A DNA stretch of 64,000 nucleotides from Panopea generosa. Its lineage: Eukaryota > Mollusca > Bivalvia > Adapedonta > Hiatellidae. How positions within the stretch are numbered: position 1 is the stretch's first letter; each line of letters opens with the position of its first letter. Positions 11,101-23,936 of the stretch are shown one piece after another. The notes under the pieces were generated by a model. That model was given only the letters and a program-made list of their open reading frames with translations, did no database searches and was not told the origin of the DNA. Made by a program: the position numbers and the translations under genes. The stretch spans positions 21,741,597-21,805,596 of the forward strand of contig CM055901.1 in assembly GCA_029582155.1 (NCBI GenBank), in the 5' to 3' direction.

Positions 11101-14100
11101 GCTTTGTGACATTTCTATACGTAAAAACACACATCAGCTTTGTGCCATTTCTATATATAAAAACACACCTCAGCTTTGTGCCATTTCTATACATAAAAAC
11201 ACACCTCAGTTTTGTGCCATTTCTTTATATAAAAACACACCTCAGCTTTGTGCCATTTCTATATATAAAAACACACCTCAGCTTTGTGCCATTTCTTTAT
11301 ATAAAAACACACCTCAGCTTTGTGCCATTTGTATATATAAAAACACACCTCAGCTTTGTGCCATTTCTTTATATAAAAACACACCTCAGCTTTGTGCCAT
11401 TTCTTTATATAAAAACACACCTCAGCTTTGTGCCATTTCTTTATATAAAAACACACCTCAGCTTTGTGCCATTTCTTTATATAAAAACACACCTCAGCTT
11501 TGTGCCATTTCTATACATAAAAACACACCTCAGCTTTGTGCCATTTCTATACATAAAAACACACCTCAGCTTTGTGACATTTCTATAAGTAAAAACACAC
11601 CTCAGCTTTGTGACATTTCTATACGTAAAAACACACATCAGCTTTGTGCCATTTCTTTATATAAAAACACACCTCAGCTTTGTGCCATTTCTATACATAA
11701 AAACACACCTCAGTTTTGTGCCATTTCTATACATAAAAACACACATCAGCTTTGTGCCATTTCTATACGTAAAAACACACATCAGCTTTGTGCCATTTCT
11801 ATACCTAAAAACACCTCAGCTTTGTGCCATTTCTAAACATAAAAACACACATCAGCTTTGTGCCATTTCTATACGTAAAAACACACCTCAGCTTTGTGCC
11901 ATTTCTATACCTAAAAACACCTCAGCTTTGTGCCATTTCTAAACATAAAAACACACCTCAGCTTTGTGCCATTTATATACGTAAAAACACACCTCAGCTT
12001 TGTGCCATTTCTATACCTAAAAACACACATCAGCTTTGTACCATTTCTATGCGTAAAAACACACCTCAGCTTTGTGCCATTTCTATATATAAAAACACAC
12101 CTCAGCTTTGTGCCATTTCTATACATAAAAACACACCTCAGTTTTGTGCCATTTCTATACATAAAAACACACATCAGCTTTGTGCCATTTCTATACCTAA
12201 AAACACACATCAGCTTTGTGCCATTTCTATGCGTAAAAACACACCTCAGCTTTGTGCCATTTCTATACATAAAAACACACATCAGCTTTGTGCCATTTCT
12301 ATACGTAAAAACACCTCAGCTTTGTGCCATTTCTAAACATAAAAACACACATCAGCTTTGTGCCATTTCTATACGTAAAAACACCTCAGCTTTGTGCCAT
12401 TTCTAAACATAAAACACACATCAGCTTTGTGCCATTTCTATACGTAAAAACACACCTCAGCTTTGTGCCATTTCTATACCTAAAAACACCTCAGCATTTT
12501 GCCATTTCTAAACATAAAAACACACATCAGCTTTGTGCCATTTCTATACGTAAAAACACACCTCAGCTTTGTGCCATTTCTATACCTAAAAACACACATC
12601 AGCTTTGTACCATTTCTATGCGTAAAAACACACCTCAGCTTTGTGCCATTTCTATATATAAAAACACCTCAGCTTTGTGCCATTTCTATACATAAAAACA
12701 CACCTCAGCTTTGTGCCATTTCTATACCTAAAAACACACATCAGCTTTGTACCATTTCTATGCATAAAAACACACCTCAGCTTTGTGCCATTTCTATACC
12801 TAAAAACACACATCAGCTTTGTACCATTTCTATACCTAAAAACACACCTCAGCTTTGTGCCATTTCTATGCGTAAAAACACACCTCAGCTTTGTGCCATT
12901 TCTATACCTAAAAACACACATCAGCTTTGTACCATTTCTATGCGTAAAAACACACCTCAGCTTTGTGCCATTTCTATACATAAAAACACACCTCAGTTTT
13001 GTGCCATTTCTATACATAAAAACACACATCAGCTTTGTGCCATTTCTATACCTAAAAACACACATCAGCTTTGTGCCATTTCTTTATATAAAAACACACC
13101 TCAGCTTTGTGCCATTTCTATACATAAAAACACACATCAGCTTTGTGCCATTTCTATACGTAAAAACACACCTCAGTTTTGTGCCATTTCTATACATAAA
13201 AACACACATCAGCTTTGTGCCATTTCTATATATAAAAACACACCTCAGCTTTGTGCCATTTCTATACATAAAAACACACCTCAGTTTTGTGCCATTTCTA
13301 TACATAAAAACACACATCAGCTTTGTGCCATTTCTTTACCTAAAAACACACATCAGCTTTGTGCCATTTCTATGCATAAAAACACACCTCAGCTTTGTGC
13401 CATTTCTATGCATAAAAACACACCTCAGCTTTGTGCCATTTCTATGCATAAAAACACACCTCAGCTTTGTGCCATTTCTATACATAAAAACACACCTCAG
13501 CTTTGTGCCATTTCTATGCATAAAAACACACCTCAGCTTTGTGCCATTTCAATACATAAAAACACACCTCAATTTTGTGCCATTTCTATGCATAAAAACA
13601 CACCTCAGCTTTGTGCCATTTCTATACATAAAAACACACATCAGCTTTGTGCCATTTCTATACTTAAAAACACACCTCAGCTTTGTGCCATTTCTATACA
13701 TAAAAACACACATCAGCTTTGTGCCATTTCTATACTTAAAAACACACCTCAGCTTTGTGCCATTTCTATGCATAAAAACACACCTCAGCTTTGTGCCATT
13801 TCTATGCATAAAAACACACCTCAGCTTTGTGCCATTTCTATACATGAAAACACACATCAGCTTTGTGCCATTTCTATGCATAAAAACACACCTCAGCTTT
13901 GTGCCATTTCTATACATAAAAACACACCTCAGCTTTGTGCCATTTCTATGCATAAAAACACACCTCAGCTTTGTGCCATTTCAATACATAAAAACACACC
14001 TCAATTTTGTGCCATTTCTATGCATAAAAACACACCTCAGCTTTGTGCCATTTCTATACATAAAAACACACATCAGCTTTGTGCCATTTCTATACGTAAA

Positions 14101-16963
14101 AACACCTCAGCTTTGTGCCATTTCTAAACATAAAAACACACATCAGCTTTGTGCCATTTCTATACGTAAAAACACACCTCAGCTTTGTGCCATTTCTATA
14201 CCTAAAAACACCTCAGCATTGTGCCATTTCTAAACATAAAAACACACATCAGCTTTGTGCCATTTCTATACGTAAAAACACACCTCAGCTTTGTGCCATT
14301 TCTATACCTAAAAACACACATCAGCTTTGTACCATTTCTATGCGTAAAAACACACCTCAGCTTTGTGCCATTTCTATATATAAAAACACCTCAGCTTTGT
14401 GCCATTTCTATACATAAAAACACACCTCAGCTTTGTGCCATTTCTATACCTAAAAACACACATCAGCTTTGTACCATTTCTATGCATAAAAACACTCCTC
14501 AGCTTTGTGCCATTTCTATACCTAAAAACACACATCAGCTTTGTACCATTTCTATACCTAAAAACACACCTCAGCTTTGTGCCATTTCTATGCGTAAAAA
14601 CACACCTCAGCTTTGTGCCATTTCTATACCTAAAAACACACATCAGCTTTGTACCATTTCTATGCGTAAAAACACACCTCAGCTTTGTGCCATTTCTATA
14701 CATAAAAACACACCTCAGTTTTGTGCCATTTCTATACATAAAAACACACATCAGCTTTGTGCCATTTCTATACCTAAAAACACACATCAGCTTTGTGCCA
14801 TTTCTTTATATAAAAACACACCTCAGCTTTGTGCCATTTCTATACATAAAAACACACATCAGCTTTGTGCCATTTCTATACGTAAAAACACACCTCAGTT
14901 TTGTGCCATTTCTATACATAAAAACACACATCAGCTTTGTGCCATTTCTATATATAAAAACACACCTCAGCTTTGTGCCATTTCTATACATAAAAACACA
15001 CCTCAGTTTTGTGCCATTTCTATACATAAAAACACACATCAGCTTTGTGCCATTTCTTTACCTAAAAACACACATCAGCTTTGTGCCATTTCTATGCATA
15101 AAAACACACCTCAGCTTTGTGCCATTTCTATGCATAAAAACACACCTCAGCTTTGTGCCATTTCTATGCATAAAAACACACCTCAGCTTTGTGCCATTTC
15201 TATACATAAAAACACACCTCAGCTTTGTGCCATTTCTATGCATAAAAACACACCTCAGCTTTGTGCCATTTCAATACATAAAAACACACCTCAATTTTGT
15301 GCCATTTCTATGCATAAAAACACACCTCAGCTTTGTGTCATTTCTATACATAAAAACACACATCAGCTTTGTGCCATTTCTATACTTAAAAACACACCTC
15401 AGCTTTGTGCCATTTCTATACATAAAAACACACATCAGCTTTGTGCCATTTCTATACTTAAAAACACACCTCAGCTTTGTGCCATTTCTATGCATAAAAA
15501 CACACCTCAGCTTTGTGCCATTTCTATACATGAAAACACACATCAGCTTTGTGCCATTTCTATACTTAAAAACACCTCAGCTTTGTGACATTTCTATACG
15601 TAAAAACACATATCAGCTTCGTGCCATTTCTATACGTAATACACACTTCAGCTTTTTGCCATTTCTATATGTAAAATCACACCTCAGCTTTGTGACATTT
15701 CTATACGTAAAAACACACCTCAGCTTTGTGCCATTTATATACGTAAAAACACACCTCAGCTTTGTGCCATTTCTATACATAAAAACACACATCAGCTTTG
15801 TGCCATTTCAATACATAAAAACACACCTCAGCTTTGTGACATTTTATACATAAATCACACATCAGCTTTGTGCCATTTCTATATATAAAACACACATCAG
15901 CTTTATGCCATTTCTATATGCCATTTCTATATAAAAAACACATATCAGCTTTGTGCCATTTCTATATGCCATTTCTATACATAAAAACACACATCAGCTT
16001 TGTGCCATTTCTATACCTAAAAACACACATCAGCTTTGTGCCATTTCTATGCATAAAAACACACCTCAGCTTTGTGCCATTTCTATGCATAAAAACACAC
16101 CTCAGCTTTGTGCCATTTCTATGCATAAAAACACACCTCAGCTTTGTGCCATTTCTATGCATAAAAACACACCTCAGCTTTGTGCCATTTCAATACATAA
16201 AAACACACCTCAGCTTTGTGCCATTTCTATGCATAAAAACACACCTCAGCTTTGTGCCATTTCTATACATAAAAACACACCTCAGCTTTGTGCCATTTCT
16301 ATACTTAGAAACACACCTCAGCTTTGTGCCATTTCTATACATAAAAACACACGTCAGCTTTGTGCCATTTCTATGCATAAAAACACACCTCAGCTTTGTG
16401 CCATTTCTATACATAAAAACACACATCAGCTTTGTGCCATTTCTATACTTAAAAACACCTCAGCTTCATGACATTTCTATACGTAAAAACACATATCAGC
16501 TTTGTGCCATTTCTATACGTAAAAACACACCTCGGCTTTTTGCCATTTCTATATGTAAAATCACACCTCAGCTTTGTGACATTTCTATACGTAAAAACAC
16601 ACCTCAGCTTTGTGCCATTTCTATACGTAAAAACACACCTCAGCTTTGTGCCATTTCAATACATAAAAACACACCTCAGCTTTGTGACATTTTATACATA
16701 AATCACACATCAGCTTTGTGCCATTTCTATATATAAAACACACCTCAGCTTTATGCCATTTCTATGTGCCATTTCTATATATAAAAAACACATATCAGCT
16801 TTGTGCCATTTCTATGTGCCATTTCTATACATAAAAACACACCTCAGCTTTGTGCCATTTCTATGTGCCATTTCTATACATAAAAACACACTTCAGCTTT
16901 GTGCCATTTCTATGTGCCATTTCTATATATAAAACCACATATCAGCTTTGTGCCATTTCTATT
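8183..16963. repeat. Large 36-bp satellite array, about 240 units
   Basis: The 36-bp unit is built from the words cacacctcag, ctttgtgccatttcta and tacataaaaa. Variable sites are cc/at before 'cag' and the five bases before the A run (tacat, tacgt, tacct, tatat, tgcgt, tgcat, ttatat, aaacat). Some units lose one 'ca' and are 34 bp; these are usually followed by an aaacat unit. Internal segmental duplications are visible: about 12.40-13.86 kb recurs 1,722 bp later, 10.17 kb recurs 790 bp later, and 15.57 kb recurs 882 bp later. Blocks of one variant occur, such as ttatat at 9860-10010 and tgcat at 13370-13540. The right margin (15.84-16.96 kb) contains partial units of about 18 bp. Open frames up to 680 codons exist in several frames on both strands because 36 is divisible by three; I treat the array as non-coding. 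Confidence 0.97.
12400..15545. repeat. 1,722-bp higher-order duplication inside the 36-bp array
   Basis: The order of variant units from about 12.40 to 13.86 kb is repeated almost without change from about 14.12 to 15.55 kb. Landmarks such as the aaacat unit (12507 and 14229), the ttatat unit (13084 and 14806) and the caatacat unit (13551 and 15273) are each displaced by 1,722 bp. That equals 48 units of which three are 34 bp. The second copy lacks one unit near its end. The near-identity points to recent unequal exchange or conversion. Confidence 0.88.
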
Positions 16964-18149
16964 TCTTGTAAGATACGTATCAGTAAAAAGTCAAATGCCT
17001 GAAATCTGAACACTTTTATCTTGTCCCTACTGGCTTGGCTATGCTTAAATACTTTAATCTCACAAAGTATTAAATTTGGAACAACATGTACTGTGTTTCA
17101 GTAGATCACTATTTTCTATCTCAGTGTAGGTATTTAATTGAAAACCCCACAGACTAACTGCCTGCTGTAGACAAATGGAAGGTGTTAGTTTCAAGAATTT
17201 GACAGTTTATTCTGCCATGTCAGTCAAATCTATCCAGATAGATCACATGATCTGACAAATGAGATGTTACCTTGCCCACCTGTGTTTAATGATATCCCAA
17301 CATCAGGCAGATATCTTCTGAAGTGAAGTCATTTTTGCTGTATCATTATACCACATCATGGCAGCAAATTTATTAAAGGACCAGTCTACATCTGCAGCTG
17401 GCTGTAGCAGTTATGTAAAGTTGTACTTAAAGGGAATATATCATGAAACAATGCAATAAATATCTTAAAAATATAATTATTTTTGAAATGAATAAAAAAA
17501 ACCATCTTATTATCATAAATAAATAAAATCTGAATAGTTTGGTATATCAATTCCACCAAAAGTGACAAAATCAATGTTTTAATTGAAGTGGTAAACTTGA
17601 AACGAAATCCCAATTTTAAAAATAGACCGCACTTTAATACTGCTTTTCAACCTTCATATCGTTATTCAGACTCATTCTAAGATGAAACAAATTTTCCATC
17701 TCCACAAGTAACTTATAACTTTCATTCTTGAATCAGCAGTGAGAAACAAATGATAATGATGCACTGTTGTATATCATTCTCCACGGATACTGTTGTAAGG
17801 TGGCAATTCAAACCTGGATTGATAATCAGATGCATTACTGAGCCAATCGGGCCTGGCTTTCACAACAAAATGTGACAAACAATTTTTTTTTGATTGTGGT
17901 GAAGTTGAAATGGAGTCCAAATTCTGAAAATAATTATTATATACACACTGCTTGACAAGTTCCATCAAATCATTTGGATTTTTCTAAGACAAACCAAATT
18001 AAAAACAAAAGGAAAATATGGCAGATCAAAATGTGACTTATTTAATATACATGTATACCAAAATCTCACATGGAAGTTTTGACCTTTTTGGTCCAGATCT
18101 GTCTGCAGATAACAAATTCAACAACAGAACAACAGAACAAACAGAATGT
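16964..18149. other. Non-coding stretch after the 36-bp array
   Basis: A+T-rich sequence with no recognised gene. The minus-strand open frames at 17386-17613 and 17774-17968 show no domain or codon pattern that I can support. Confidence 0.4.
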
Positions 18150-18357
18150 AACATATAGTATATATATTATTAATTTTACTTTGATTGTGAAACAAGTTCT
18201 TACAAAGACAAATCACACTCTTCATGGGTAGAACCAGTACTAAGCATATGCAGAAAAATTGTCTTGCTCAAGGACACCACACATAGCTGTAGCGGAGGAT
18301 CGAACCCACAACTCTCCGATCATGGGTTCGGTGCTCTACCACTCGACCACACGCACA
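18150..18357 (-). mobile_element. tRNA-derived SINE, V-SINE type, minus strand
   Basis: Read on the minus strand it starts with a good tRNA-like head: gtggtcgagtggtagagc (A-box region), then gggttcgatcc (B box). A linker (ccttgagcaagacaa) is followed by the central word tactggttctacccatgaag and a tail with acaatcaaagtaaaa, ending in TA-rich sequence near 18150. The central word is shared with the element at 3264-3450. The B box is intact, so a tRNA scanner may flag the head, but the long SINE body shows it is not a tRNA gene. Confidence 0.78.
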
Positions 18358-18475
18358 CACATGACATATCTTTTATTTGATTGATACATAGCATATTATC
18401 ACATACACAAACATGTGAACAAATACATAATTAATGTCACACGGAACAATAATAATAAACAAAGTCATACACATC

Positions 18476-18552
18476 ACACTCCACACACACACACCACACG
18501 TCCACACTCCACACACACACACCACACACACACACCACACGTCCACACTCAG
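18476..18552. repeat. CA-rich minisatellite
   Basis: (CA)n tracts alternate with ccacacgtccacactc, giving about three irregular copies. It follows the SINE at 18150-18357 by about 120 bp. Confidence 0.8.
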
Positions 18553-19732
18553 TGTTCTAGAGCTCAGATTAGATCAGGATGAAAGCATTTAGTTGTTTGT
18601 TACAGATAATCTACTAGATCTAGCACATTTTATATATTTTGCTAAGTTTAAAAGAGTTAAACAACCTTCTATTACCCTATAGACTGATTTTCTGTCTGGC
18701 AGCCTACCCAATATCCTTCATTGTTATTTCTTTCCCAGAATATTGGTGTTGTGTCTCTAATGTTATTGATTTTGATGACAAATTGTTCTTGAAATTAATT
18801 AAAATTATTTTTTTTCTTTTTCTAAGAGGTATTGTCACTTAAATGAAACATTTGGTCAAATTGCTAATGGTTTGTCACATCCAGAAATTCCAGTCTCTAT
18901 TGTCTGCATTTGTTTAACAAATATATGGCTTTGGATGTTTGTACTGGACAATGTTATATTTTGAGTTCTAAGTTCGTCATTTAATATACGTCTGTTATTG
19001 TTTTACGCATTTTAGGGTGTGCGATTATTTACCATATATGCCATTTCTGAAGAAGTGGAGGCAACATATAGGGTGACAAATGAGTGGTGGCTAGTAAAGG
19101 ACCGCTTAAACTCACGCATGTTGTGAGAGGCGACAAATTACTATTGAAAAACTTTGCTGAAATCAGCAGTTCTGCAGGTATTAATGTTCTATACTCATTC
19201 TGCATGTGCAGCTGTTGATATTTTTATTCTGTATGTTAAGTGTGTTGGTTTTGTGCATGAAGAGTGAGCCCAGATTCTTCCTTTATGTTGGTGTCATATA
19301 AACTACTCCAAGTCATTCATTGTGAATCCATTCATTGCATTCCCACTGATATATCTCTCCTACTATGATGGTCTAGACTCATCAAAGACAAAGCAGTTTG
19401 GTGCGCCCCTAAATTGGTCTTTTTGACATAAACATTTTATTTATCTGACATTATAGACTGCATCAACACATAGCTTCGGTGTAAGTAGAGTTCAAAAATA
19501 TAAAACAATGCAAACTGCATGTGAGTACTTTATAAGGTACATAAAATATGTGAATAGAGTACATTATTACAAGACACCTGTCATGAAGGAAAGCTGAGGC
19601 AAGTCACAGTCACGTGAGAAGGGTTTGTACAAGCATACAAACCACAATACACAATACAAGGATCTGGTCAGTCATTGAACCAACAACCAAATCCAGCTAG
19701 GTCAGTTGCTGCTCACAACCTTTCTATTCAGG
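18553..19732. other. Non-coding stretch
   Basis: No recognised gene or repeat. The open frame at 18639-18842 is hydrophobic and A+T driven, with no support as a gene. Confidence 0.4.
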
Positions 19733-19955
19733 TTCTCCGTGGCTGAGTGGTCCAAGACACCATCTCGCGATCACTTACCTCTCACCGCTAAAGTCGTAGG
19801 TTTGAGTCGCGCTCGCTCAAAAAACTTTATGTGAGTAAGTTTGCCAGTGACTTGCAGAAGGGCGATGGTTCTTCTCAGATTCATTCTGAGGTCTTCCTCA
19901 ACCAATAAAACTTGATATGCCATATATAACCTGAAATGTGTTGAAAATGGCGTCA
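19733..19955 (+). mobile_element. tRNA-derived SINE, 'ctccgtggctgagtgg' family
   Basis: The head ctccgtggctgagtggtcc gives an A box, and gtaggtttgagtcgcgct a B box; the spacing of about 50 bp is longer than usual, as in class II (Ser/Leu-like) tRNAs. The body includes gtttgccagtgacttgcaga, a gatggttcttctcagattc segment, and the tail caaccaataaaacttgatatgcc. Decayed relatives lie at 39596-39765 and 55340-55505, and a tail-only fragment at 56020-56068. The open frame on the opposite strand (19771-19977) is a shadow. Confidence 0.72.
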
Positions 19956-20221
19956 AACCCCATTCAAAAAAATACATATATTCCAGTCTTAACTTGTTTA
20001 CAGAATTGAGAATTAATCAGTTATTATTTGCTGTATTAAGATTGACAACTTAAAATAACAAACTGCTAAAATACATGCATCTACCTGTCAGTCAAACTAA
20101 ATGATTATGTCTACCAATTATCTATGCAATTCATATTATTAATTATTGCAATTAGTGTTGCTAATTAGTGCAACTACATTACAATACATGTTTTATTTTA
20201 ATTCCAGAGTTGATTATAAAC
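19956..20221. other. Non-coding stretch
   Basis: A+T-rich sequence between a SINE and an inverted-repeat element. No gene is seen. Confidence 0.4.
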
Positions 20222-20480
20222 ACCTGGGGTTGTATTCACCAACCGTTCTTGAGAATATTCTTAGACTTGAGCTTGAACATCCAAATTTCAGCCTTAGATA
20301 TCTAGTTTCCTATGACAGATATAATAAGTGTGAGAGTTTATTTGACTATATATTAAATGTATCTACATGCTTGCAAATTTTGGTCTCAAACAACAGTCCC
20401 TAAGTGCGTTTTTCAAAAATCATTCTTGAGTTCAAGTTTTAAGAAAATTCTTCAGAATGTTTGGTGAATGCCATCCCTGA
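20222..20480. mobile_element. Inverted-repeat (MITE-like) element with 'attcaccaa' ends
   Basis: The left part, gggttgtattcaccaaccgt followed by tcttgagaatattcttagac, matches the reverse complement of the right part (gttttaagaaaattcttcag then aatgtttggtgaatgccatc). Inverted arms of about 50 bp with a loop of about 150 bp suggest a foldback MITE. I cannot define a target-site duplication or a superfamily. The 85-codon open frame at 20146-20403 runs through it and is not a gene. Confidence 0.55.
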
Positions 20481-20493
20481 ACTGTGCCTTGGG

Positions 20494-23074
20494 CTGCAGC
20501 ATCTTCACAATAGTTAGCACTTTATTATAATATTAATAATAATAATATGCTATGAAAAGAATCAAAGGCTGCGGCATTTTCACAATAGTTAGCACTTTAT
20601 CAAAGACCGCATCATCTTCACATTAGTAAGCACTTTATCAAAGAATGCAGCATCTTCACAATAGTTAACACTTTATCAAAGACTGCATTATCCTGACAAT
20701 AGTAAGCACTTTATCAAAGACTGCAGCATCTTCACAATAGTAAGCACTTTATCGAAGACTGCATCATCTTCACATTACAAAGCACTTTATCAAAGACCGC
20801 ATCATCTTCACAATAGTTAACACTTTATCAAAGACTGCAGCATCTTCGCAATAGTTGTCACTCTATCAAAGACTGCATCATCTTCACAATAGTTGGCACT
20901 TTATCAAAGACCACATCATCTTCACAATAGTAAGCACGTTATCAAAGACCGCATCATCTTCACAATAGTAAGCACTTTATCAAAGACCGCATCATCTTCA
21001 CAATAGTAAGCACTTTATCAAAGACCGCATCATCTTCACAATAGTAAGCACTTTATCAAAGACCGCAGCATCTTCACAATAGTAAACACTTTATCAAAGA
21101 CCGTATCATCTTCACAATAGTAAGCACTTTATCAAAAACCACATCATCTTCACAATAGTAAGCACGTTATCAAAGACCGCATCATCTTCACAATAGTAGG
21201 CACTTTATCAAAGACCGCATCATCTTCACAATAGTAAGCACTTTATCAAAGACCGCATCATCTTCACAATAGTAGGCACGTTATCAAAGACCGCATCATC
21301 TTCACAATAGTAGGCACATTATCAAAGACCGCATCATCTTCACAATAGTAGGCACTTTATCAAAGACCGCATCATCTTCACAATAGTAAGCACTTTATCA
21401 AAGACCGATCATCTTCACAATAGTAAGCACGTTATCAAAGACCGCATCATCTTCACAATAGTTAGCACTTTATCAAAGACCGCATCATCTTCACAATAGT
21501 TAACACTTTATCAAAGACCGCATCATCTTCACAATAGTTAACACTTTATCAAAGACCGCATCATCTTCACAATAGTTAGCTCTTTATCAAAGACCGCATC
21601 ATCTTCACAATAGTAAGCACTTTATCAAAGACCGCATCATCTTCACAATAGTTAACACTTCATCAAAGACCGCAGCATCTTCACAATAGTAAGCTCTTTA
21701 TCAAATACCGCAGCATCTTCATAATAGTTGGCACTTTATCAAAGACCGCATCATCTTCACAATAGTTAGCTCTTTATCAAAGACCGCATCATTTTCACAA
21801 TAGTAAGCACTTTATCAAAGACCGCATCATCTTCACAATAGTAAGCACTTTATCAAAGACTGCAGCATTTTCAAAATAGTTAGCACTTTATCAAAGACCA
21901 TATCATCTTCACAATAGTTAGCTCTTTATCAAAGACCGCATCATCTTCACAATAGTAAGCACTTTATCAAAGACCGCATCATCTTCACAATAGTAAGCAC
22001 GTTATCAAAGACCGCATCATCTTCACAATAGTTAACACTTTATCAAAGACCGCATCATCTTCACAATAGTTAGCTCTTTATCTAAGACCGCATCATCTTC
22101 ACAATAGTAAGCACTTTATCAAAGACCGCATCATCTTCACAATAGTTAACACTTCATCAAAGACTGCAGCATCTTCACAATAGTAAGCTCTTTATCAAAG
22201 ACTGCAGCATCTTCACAATACTTGGCACTTTATCAAAGACCGCATCATCTTCACAATAGTTAGCTCTTTATCAAAGACCGCATCATCTTCACAATAATAG
22301 GCATTTTATCAAAGACCGCATCATCTTCACAATAGTAAGCACTTTATCAAAGACTGCAGCATCTTCAAAATAGTTAGCACTTTATCAAAGACCGTATCAT
22401 CTTCACAATAGTTAGCTCTTTATCAAAGACCGCATCATCTTCACAATAGTAAGCACTTTATCAAAGACCGCATCATCTTCACAATAGTTAACACTTTATC
22501 AAAGACCGCAGCATCTTCACAATAGTAAGCACTTTATCAAAGATCGCATCATCTTCACAATAGTTGGCTCTTTATCAAAGACCGCATCATCTTCACAATA
22601 GTAGGCACTTTATCAAAGACCGCATCATCTTCACAATAGTAGGCACTTTATCAAAGACCGCATCATCTTCACAATAGTAGGCACTTTATCAAAGACCGCA
22701 TCATCTTCACAATAGTAGGTACTTTATCAAAGACCGCATCATCTTCACAATAGTTGGCACTTTATTAAAGACCGCATCATCTTCACAATAGTAAGCACTT
22801 TATCAAAGACTGCATCATCTTCACAATAGTTAACACTTTATCAAAGACCGCATCATCTTCACAATAGTAAGCACTTTATCAAAGACCGCAGCATCTTCAC
22901 AATAGTAAGCACTTCATCAAAGACCGCAGCATCTTCACAATAGTAAGCACTTTATCAAAGACCGGAGCATCTTCACAATAGTTAGCACTTTATCAAAGAC
23001 TGCAGCATCTTCACAATAGTTAGCACTTTATCAAAGACTGCATCATCTTTACAATAGTTGGCACTTTATCAAAG
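20494..23074. repeat. 38-bp minisatellite array, about 66 units
   Basis: The unit consists of actttatcaaagaccgcatc followed by atcttcacaatagtaagc. It starts near 20494, is broken by A+T-rich sequence at 20525-20568, and then continues to 23074. Main variants are gaccgc/gactgc/gaccac/gaccgt, atcatc/agcatc, and gtaagc/gttagc/gttaac/gtaggc/gttggc. A block from about 21640 to 21900 recurs near 22120-22400 (linked 'cttcatcaaagac', 'gtaagctctttatc' and 'aaaatagttagcac' variants), which indicates a higher-order duplication of about 490 bp. Confidence 0.95.
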
Positions 23075-23936
23075 TTACTTGCTATATGCTCAAGTACTGG
23101 TTAACCATCCAGGATCCCAGGAAAGAGTGGTTAGTTTATCTGATTGTCTGCTAGCACTAGACGGCATAAAAATTATGCTAAATATTCAAACAAACAATTA
23201 AACCAAGCAAAAAGGCACAACTGGAATGTGCTCTGTTGTTATGCCTTTCCTAACATAGTCTACAGGTGAAATGATAAGATGTTTAATTATTAATTAGGCA
23301 TAAGCAGGTATATGTAATTCCCTTATTAATTGGAAACAGCAACATGTGCTGTGTGGAACACCTGTAACTTAATGCATACCTTGGTACTGGTGAGCTGGAA
23401 CTTCTGGCATCAGGCAGTTTTATCATCCTTGGCTTTATATGATTGGATAGATGGTGGGTGCAGACAGTAATTGTTTGTTTCAGTGAAATTTCTTTTTTAT
23501 TTCATCATGTGAGCAATTATGAAATTAAATTGATAGTTCACTTACTCCAACAATCATATCTTGTTTTCTTTATTTTATGTTTAAAAATATTAAAGTTATG
23601 ATTTATAATTTCACAATTCTTCAATGTAAAATTATCAAAAATATACTGTTTATTAACATCTCATGATTACACAGTGTGACGTTCAAATTATGAAATAACA
23701 AGTTGCCATTCTAAGATACGTACATGATTTGAAATATGTGGGATAAATAGTAACAAGTGTCCACAGAATCATAAAAATTGAACTAATAATGACTTCTATT
23801 AAATGATCAATTCAAATTTTTATGAAGATTAAGACCGCATATATTTGTCCAATAATAACTGCATTAAAATATTGAACTATCATTTTAGTCTCTCATTCAT
23901 CTTTTAAACTAATTCCCTCTGATAGCTTCTTTGAAC
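23075..23936. other. A+T-rich non-coding stretch
   Basis: No gene or repeat is recognised between the 38-bp and 22-bp arrays. Confidence 0.4.

Noticed and set aside
8183-16963. Long open frames in the 36-bp array read as repeat-rich proteins
   Set aside because: They exist in several frames and on both strands, the frame is switched by 34-bp units, and the same sequence is explained by a 36-bp period without stops.
8183-16963. CRISPR-like array (36-bp repeat)
   Set aside because: The repeats are contiguous with no unique spacers, and the surrounding DNA is clearly animal.
18275-18357. A tRNA gene on the minus strand
   Set aside because: The A and B boxes are good, but no clean cloverleaf could be assigned and the sequence continues into a SINE body and tail.
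20146-20403. 85-codon plus-strand open frame as a small gene
   Set aside because: It overlaps an inverted-repeat element and has no domain or conserved pattern.
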